A stretch of 7,548 bases of DNA from Holdemanella porci (GTDB lineage: Bacteria; Bacillota_I; Bacilli_A; Erysipelotrichales; Erysipelotrichaceae): NCBI RefSeq assembly GCF_019052655.1, contig NZ_JAHQVB010000080.1, forward strand, positions 1 to 7,548. Direction: 5' to 3'. Below are positions 4,055 to 7,548 of this stretch, one piece after another (within the stretch, counting starts at the first letter, position 1; every line of letters begins with the position of its first letter). The position numbers were made by a program, and so were the translations under genes. The notes below the pieces were generated by a model. The model was not told the DNA's origin. It saw only the letters and a program-made list of their open reading frames with translations, and made no database searches.

Positions 4055-6622
4055 ATGCTTCAATGTAAAAATATTATAAAAGATTATGTTTCAGGAGATG
4101 AAATTGTACATGCATTAAAAGGTGTATCACTTTCTTTTCGTGAACATGAATTTGTTTCAATACTTGGACAGAGTGGATGTGGCAAGACTACGTTTCTAAA
4201 TATTATTGGTGGTTTGGATCATTATACTTTGGGTGATTTGATTATTAACGGAAAAAGTACAAAGGACTATAGTGATAAAGACTGGGATACGTATCGTAAT
4301 CATCAGGTTGGTTTTGTGTTTCAATCCTATAATCTAATCATGCATCAGAGTGTTTTAAGTAATGTAGAATTGGCTTTAACACTAACGGGAGTCAATAAAG
4401 AGGAAAGAAGAAAAAGAGCTATAGAGGCTTTAAATAAGGTTGGACTTTCGGATCAAATTCATAAAAAGCCAACCCAGATGTCGGGTGGACAAATGCAGCG
4501 TGTTGCGATTGCCCGTGCCATTGTCAATAATCCGGATATTATTTTGGCAGATGAGCCAACTGGTGCTTTGGATAGTGCCACAAGTGTGCAGATTATGGAG
4601 ATCTTAAAGGAAATCTCTAAAGATAAGCTTGTCATTATGGTTACACACAATCCGCAATTGGCCGATGAATATTCAAGCCGAATCATTCGTTTAAAGGATG
4701 GCACTTTAGTTTCGGATTCCAATCCTTTTAATGAAACAGAAACAAATGTGGATACGAGTGTGTTAAAAAGACCTGGCATGTCTTTTAAAATGGCTTGCTC
4801 ATTAAGTTTAAATAATTTAATGACAAAAAAAGCACGTACTTTTTTAACCTCTTTTGCCGGAAGCATTGGAATTATTGGAATTGCTTTGATTATGTCATTG
4901 TCGCATGGTATGCAGTCGTATATTGATCAAATGGAAAATGATACAATGGCCAGTTATCCGATTGAGATTCAATCGAGTTCGAGTGATGTGTCTACATTGA
5001 TGACAACGATGATGGGCATGAAGAAAAAGACAGAGGAACATAAGGATTCTAAAATCTATCCTCGTCCTTATGTAGAGGATGTATTAGAATCTTTATCGAG
5101 TTCAAAGAAGAATAATCTATCGGCTTTTAAATCCTATATTGAAAGTGGTAAGGGTAAAGAATTTAGAAAGACGGCGAAGGCAATTGAGTATGATTATAAT
5201 TTAAATTTACAAGTTTATAATGAGAATACAGATTCTGGCTTAGTGCAAGTATCGCCAAATGGTTTGTTGGATAAATTAGGTATGTCGGATATGATGTCCC
5301 TGCAATCTCAATTTATGGATTCAAGTGCTATGACCAATGATCAAGTATGGCTTTCTTTACCCGAATCGAAAAAGCTTCGAGATGATGAATATCAGCTTGT
5401 CGAAGGTAAGTGGCCAACAAACTATAATGAGGTGGTTTTAGAGGTCGATGAAAATAATGAGATTACCGATTATGCACTTTATTCTTTAGGATTATTGGAT
5501 CAGGATGAATTGGTTAAGAATTATCAAAAGATTTTAAATGGAGAGACGGATAAGATTTCAAAGACAAACCTAGAATTGTATAGTGTGGATGATATCTTAA
5601 ATTTGAAGTTTAGATTGGTTCTAAATAGCGATTTATATCAAAAGGTAAATGGTTTATGGATCAACCAAAGTGAAAATGAATCGTATGTGAAGGATGTTGT
5701 TTCTAAGAGTCCTGAAATCAAGGTGGTTGGAATTATTAAGCCAAGTGAATCCACAGTTTCACAACCAACAATGGGTGGTGTGTATTATACAAAGGCTATG
5801 GAAGAGTATGTTACTTCTAAGACGGAGAATGCTCAAATTGTAATAGAACAAAAGACAAGTCCAAATATCAATATTTTTACGCAGACTGAATTTGCCTCAG
5901 GCCAAAAGATTAGTATGTCAAATCTTACAAATGAGCAGATGATGCAGCTTTCAAGTATGTCGCAAGAAGAATTGATGAATTATATGAATACGTATAATGA
6001 GAATATCAATGCGACATATGATTCGAATTTGACAAAACTTGGCGTTGTAGATTATTCAACTCCGACAAAGATTTCTTTGTATGCGTCAAGTTTTGATGGA
6101 AAAGAAAAGCTGAGTGATTTGATTACTTCTTATAATAAGAAACAGACAAAGAGTAATGTGATCACATACAACGATTTTATCGGGACAATGTTAAGTTCAG
6201 TAACAAGTGTTGTGAATATCATTAGTTATATCTTGATTGCCTTTGTATCTGTATCTCTGATTGTATCAAGCATCATGATTGGTATAATTACGTATATTTC
6301 GGTATTGGAGCGTACAAAAGAGATTGGTATCTTACGCTCAATTGGTGCTAGTAAAAAAGATATTACGCGTGTATTTAATGCAGAAACATTTATTATTGGA
6401 TTGATTAGTGGTGTATTAGGCATATTAATTACACTTGTATTGAATGTTCCAATTAGTGTGGTCGTTGAGAATATGACTGGTGTTGCGCATATTGCCAAAT
6501 TACCAGTCAATGGAGCTATATTCTTGATTTTCATTGATTTAGTATTAACGATTCTTGCAGGTTTGATTCCATCCAAGATTGCGAGTAAAAAAGATCCTGT
6601 AGAGGCATTAAGAAGTGAGTAA
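4055..6622 (+). CDS. MacB-like ABC exporter, fused ATPase and FtsX-type permease
   Basis: An 855-residue fusion. The ATPase covers residues 1-225: Walker A GQSGCGKT (38-45), Q-loop Gln 90, signature MSGGQ (142-146), Walker B ILADE (163-167, catalytic Glu 167), D-loop GALD (170-173) and switch His 198. All active-site residues are intact. The permease has one membrane helix at about 263-281, a large external domain of about 430 residues, and three helices near 721-748, 778-797 and 818-838. Between the second and third lies the FtsX-type coupling stretch ERTKEIGILRSIGASKKDI. This topology is that of MacB/type VII exporters, which power antimicrobial-peptide, lipoprotein or drug efflux without necessarily moving substrate through the membrane. 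The substrate is not visible. Start ATG 4055 has GGAGG (4043-4047) 7 bases upstream. Expression is probably controlled by the divergent TetR gene. Confidence 0.92.
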   Translation: MLQCKNIIKDYVSGDEIVHALKGVSLSFREHEFVSILGQSGCGKTTFLNIIGGLDHYTLGDLIINGKSTKDYSDKDWDTYRNHQVGFVFQSYNLIMHQSVLSNVELALTLTGVNKEERRKRAIEALNKVGLSDQIHKKPTQMSGGQMQRVAIARAIVNNPDIILADEPTGALDSATSVQIMEILKEISKDKLVIMVTHNPQLADEYSSRIIRLKDGTLVSDSNPFNETETNVDTSVLKRPGMSFKMACSLSLNNLMTKKARTFLTSFAGSIGIIGIALIMSLSHGMQSYIDQMENDTMASYPIEIQSSSSDVSTLMTTMMGMKKKTEEHKDSKIYPRPYVEDVLESLSSSKKNNLSAFKSYIESGKGKEFRKTAKAIEYDYNLNLQVYNENTDSGLVQVSPNGLLDKLGMSDMMSLQSQFMDSSAMTNDQVWLSLPESKKLRDDEYQLVEGKWPTNYNEVVLEVDENNEITDYALYSLGLLDQDELVKNYQKILNGETDKISKTNLELYSVDDILNLKFRLVLNSDLYQKVNGLWINQSENESYVKDVVSKSPEIKVVGIIKPSESTVSQPTMGGVYYTKAMEEYVTSKTENAQIVIEQKTSPNINIFTQTEFASGQKISMSNLTNEQMMQLSSMSQEELMNYMNTYNENINATYDSNLTKLGVVDYSTPTKISLYASSFDGKEKLSDLITSYNKKQTKSNVITYNDFIGTMLSSVTSVVNIISYILIAFVSVSLIVSSIMIGIITYISVLERTKEIGILRSIGASKKDITRVFNAETFIIGLISGVLGILITLVLNVPISVVVENMTGVAHIAKLPVNGAIFLIFIDLVLTILAGLIPSKIASKKDPVEALRSE

Positions 6623-6635
6623 TCACTTCTTTTTT
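6611..6635 (+). terminator. Intrinsic terminator covering the exporter stop codon
   Basis: AGAAGTGA (6611-6618) pairs with TCACTTCT (6623-6630) around a 4-base loop and is followed by Ts to 6635. The stem uses the last codons of the exporter and the loop holds part of its TAA (6620-6622), so termination occurs almost without a 3' untranslated region. Confidence 0.85.
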
Positions 6636-6643
6636 GGTATAAT
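6635..6643 (+). promoter_or_regulatory. Extended -10 promoter for the acetyltransferase operon
   Basis: TGG directly precedes a perfect TATAAT (6638-6643), forming the TGnTATAAT extended -10 that can work without a good -35; none is seen at the usual distance. It starts at the last base of the preceding terminator T-run. Confidence 0.7.
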
Positions 6644-6660
6644 ACCTGCGAGGTGATTTC

Positions 6661-7140
6661 ATGATTAGAAAAGGAACGATTGGAGATGCAGAAATATTAA
6701 CTAAGGTAGAAGCAACTTGTTTTCCACCCAATGAAGCAGCGACTTCAAAAGAGATTCAAGAAAGATTAAATGTATATGCGAACCATTTTCTTTTATTGTT
6801 CGAAAAAAATCAATTGATTAGTTTTATCGATGGTTTTTGTACAACCCAAAGAGATTTAACGGATGAAATGTATAGTGATGCTTCGATGCATGATGAAGAT
6901 GGTGACTGGCAAATGATATTTGGATTAAATACATTACCAGATTATCAAAAAAATGGTTATGCCGCGAAGATCATGTGTGCAATGATTGATTTGGCTAGAC
7001 AAGAGAACCGAAAAGGATTGGTGTTAACTTGTAAAGATAGATTGGTGCCTTACTATAGTAAGTTTGGGTTTAAAAATGAGGGTGTATCCTCAAGTGTTCA
7101 TGGTGGTGTAGTTTGGTATCAAATGCGATTGGAGTTTTAG
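6661..7140 (+). CDS. GNAT-family N-acetyltransferase (arylalkylamine-type)
   Basis: A 159-residue cytosolic acetyltransferase that should transfer acetyl from acetyl-CoA to an amine; the substrate is not visible. The acetyl-CoA loop is at about residues 96-101 (QKNGYA), preceded by the strand FGLNTLPDY and followed by a helix. The C-terminal part has LVPYYSKFGF (128-137) and SSSVHGGVVWYQM. The N-terminal EATCFPPNEAATS and the HGG near the end resemble the arylalkylamine (AANAT-like) branch, a common type in Bacillota. Start ATG 6661 has GAGGTG (6650-6655) 5 bases upstream. It is the first gene of a three-gene operon: the next start codon follows its stop directly. Confidence 0.9.
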   Translation: MIRKGTIGDAEILTKVEATCFPPNEAATSKEIQERLNVYANHFLLLFEKNQLISFIDGFCTTQRDLTDEMYSDASMHDEDGDWQMIFGLNTLPDYQKNGYAAKIMCAMIDLARQENRKGLVLTCKDRLVPYYSKFGFKNEGVSSSVHGGVVWYQMRLEF

Positions 7141-7305
7141 ATGAAAATAATTCAAAAGGTAAAGAAATATCAGAAGAAAAAAGCAAAAAAAGCCGTAAAA
7201 GAAGAGTTGAAACAGATGATTCCTACGTTAAGAGGTCAATTGAATGAAGTGACTTCTGGTTTGGATGAATTAAATGGTCTTCTTAAAAAGATTACGCGTT
7301 CATGA
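7141..7305 (+). CDS. Small lysine-rich coiled-coil protein, unknown function
   Basis: A 54-residue protein. The first 25 residues are very basic (MKIIQKVKKYQKKKAKKAVK), and the C-terminal half is amphipathic (RGQLNEVTSGLDELNGLLKK), suggesting a short coiled coil. GGAG (7131-7134), inside the end of the acetyltransferase gene, lies 6 bases before its ATG. Its TGA overlaps the polymerase ATG (ATGA at 7302-7305), so translation is probably coupled. The context suggests a partner or accessory of the Y-family polymerase, but I do not recognise a family. There are no signal or membrane segments. Confidence 0.65.
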   Translation: MKIIQKVKKYQKKKAKKAVKEELKQMIPTLRGQLNEVTSGLDELNGLLKKITRS

Positions 7306-7505
7306 AGTCAAAAATTTATTTGGCTATCGATTTAAAGTCTTTCTATGCTTCTTGCGAATGTGTATCTAGAGAATTGGATCCATTAAAAACTAATCTTGTA
7401 GTGGCAGATACTTCTAGAACAGAAAAGACAATATGTTTGGCTGTATCGCCTTCTTTGAAACAGTATGGAATTGGAGGAAGGTGTCGTTTGTTTGAGATAA
7501 TATGA
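7302..7505 (+). pseudogene. Y-family DNA polymerase (UmuC/DinB-like), truncated after 67 residues
   Basis: The protein starts KIYLAIDLKSFYAS, the first palm motif of Y-family translesion polymerases: catalytic Asp at residue 10 and the aromatic steric-gate pair FY (14-15). It continues DPLKTNLVVADTSRTEKTIC and LAVSPSLKQYGIGGRCRLFE, all matching the conserved N-terminus of the Gram-positive branch. After RLFE the frame hits TGA at 7503-7505, where homologues continue for several hundred residues. The missing part holds the remaining catalytic acidic residues, the fingers and little-finger domains, and any clamp-binding motif, so the product cannot be active. The 43 bases after the stop do not read as polymerase in any frame I tried. 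This suggests a rearrangement or insertion near 7497, or a sequence edge artefact. Ala-Ser-Cys-Glu-Cys replaces the more usual Ala-Ser-Val-Glu-Cys. Confidence 0.75.
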
Positions 7506-7548
7506 AGTGACCTCCTATTGTCAATACGTGGATTACGACTCATAATTG

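Noticed and set aside
4459..4866. Minus-strand open frame of 135 codons
   Set aside because: It lies wholly antisense to the ATPase domain of the exporter, whose motifs are all intact.
6226..6731. Two minus-strand open frames (6226-6576 and 6531-6731)
   Set aside because: Antisense to the exporter membrane helices and to the terminator and acetyltransferase start; no motifs or ribosome sites.
7343..7543. Minus-strand open frame of 66 codons
   Set aside because: Mostly antisense to the conserved polymerase N-terminus, and its product shows no recognisable domain.
1..7548. CRISPR arrays, tRNA or rRNA genes, complete insertion sequences
   Set aside because: No regularly spaced repeats, no tRNA- or rRNA-like sequence, and no transposase reading frame were seen.

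Overview
The window is AT-rich bacterial DNA with Gram-positive (Bacillota) signals: strong AGGAGG-type ribosome sites, short hairpin-plus-T-run terminators, a sortase remnant, and a MacB-like exporter fused to its ATPase. An Erysipelotrichia- or Clostridia-like host is my best guess from the protein sequences. It cannot be settled without a search.

Layout. Positions 1-312 hold the 3' end of a cysteine-rich protein gene with no usable start. Positions 326-556 hold a structured unit: a small hairpin, a terminator-like hairpin, a ribosome site, a 30-codon reading frame starting CPSC, and a second terminator. Positions 557-880 are non-coding and end in a MerR-type promoter with a 19-bp spacer and a perfect dyad. 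Next come a MerR-family regulator (881-1759) and a small membrane protein (1805-2098). The 3' end of the membrane protein gene overlaps, in another frame, the remnant of a sortase C-terminus (2026-2199). A small XRE-type regulator follows (2275-2541). The structured unit then recurs at 2554-2784, so the MerR/membrane/XRE segment lies between two direct copies. Positions 2785-2979 are non-coding with small repeats. Positions 2980-3450 are a decayed ABC-2 permease gene, lacking its N-terminus and carrying an in-frame stop.

The second half looks intact and functional. A TetR-family regulator (3447-3956, minus strand) is divergent from an 855-residue fused ABC transporter (4055-6622), and their promoters abut in the 98-bp gap. 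This is the usual arrangement for a repressor controlling an efflux or peptide-export pump. A terminator covers the transporter stop codon. An extended -10 promoter directly after it serves a GNAT acetyltransferase (6661-7140), a lysine-rich 54-residue protein (7141-7305) and a Y-family DNA polymerase start (7302-7505). These three are tightly coupled, but the polymerase stops after 67 residues.

The left half (1-3450) is therefore a mosaic of small regulators, gene remnants and a duplicated RNA/microprotein unit, while the right half is a regulated exporter plus a small operon. The most unusual item is the duplicated unit. Its first 55 bases, which include nearly all of both hairpins, are identical in the two copies, while the 30-codon frame differs at about one base in ten. 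This suggests the RNA structure, rather than or in addition to the peptide, is what is conserved.
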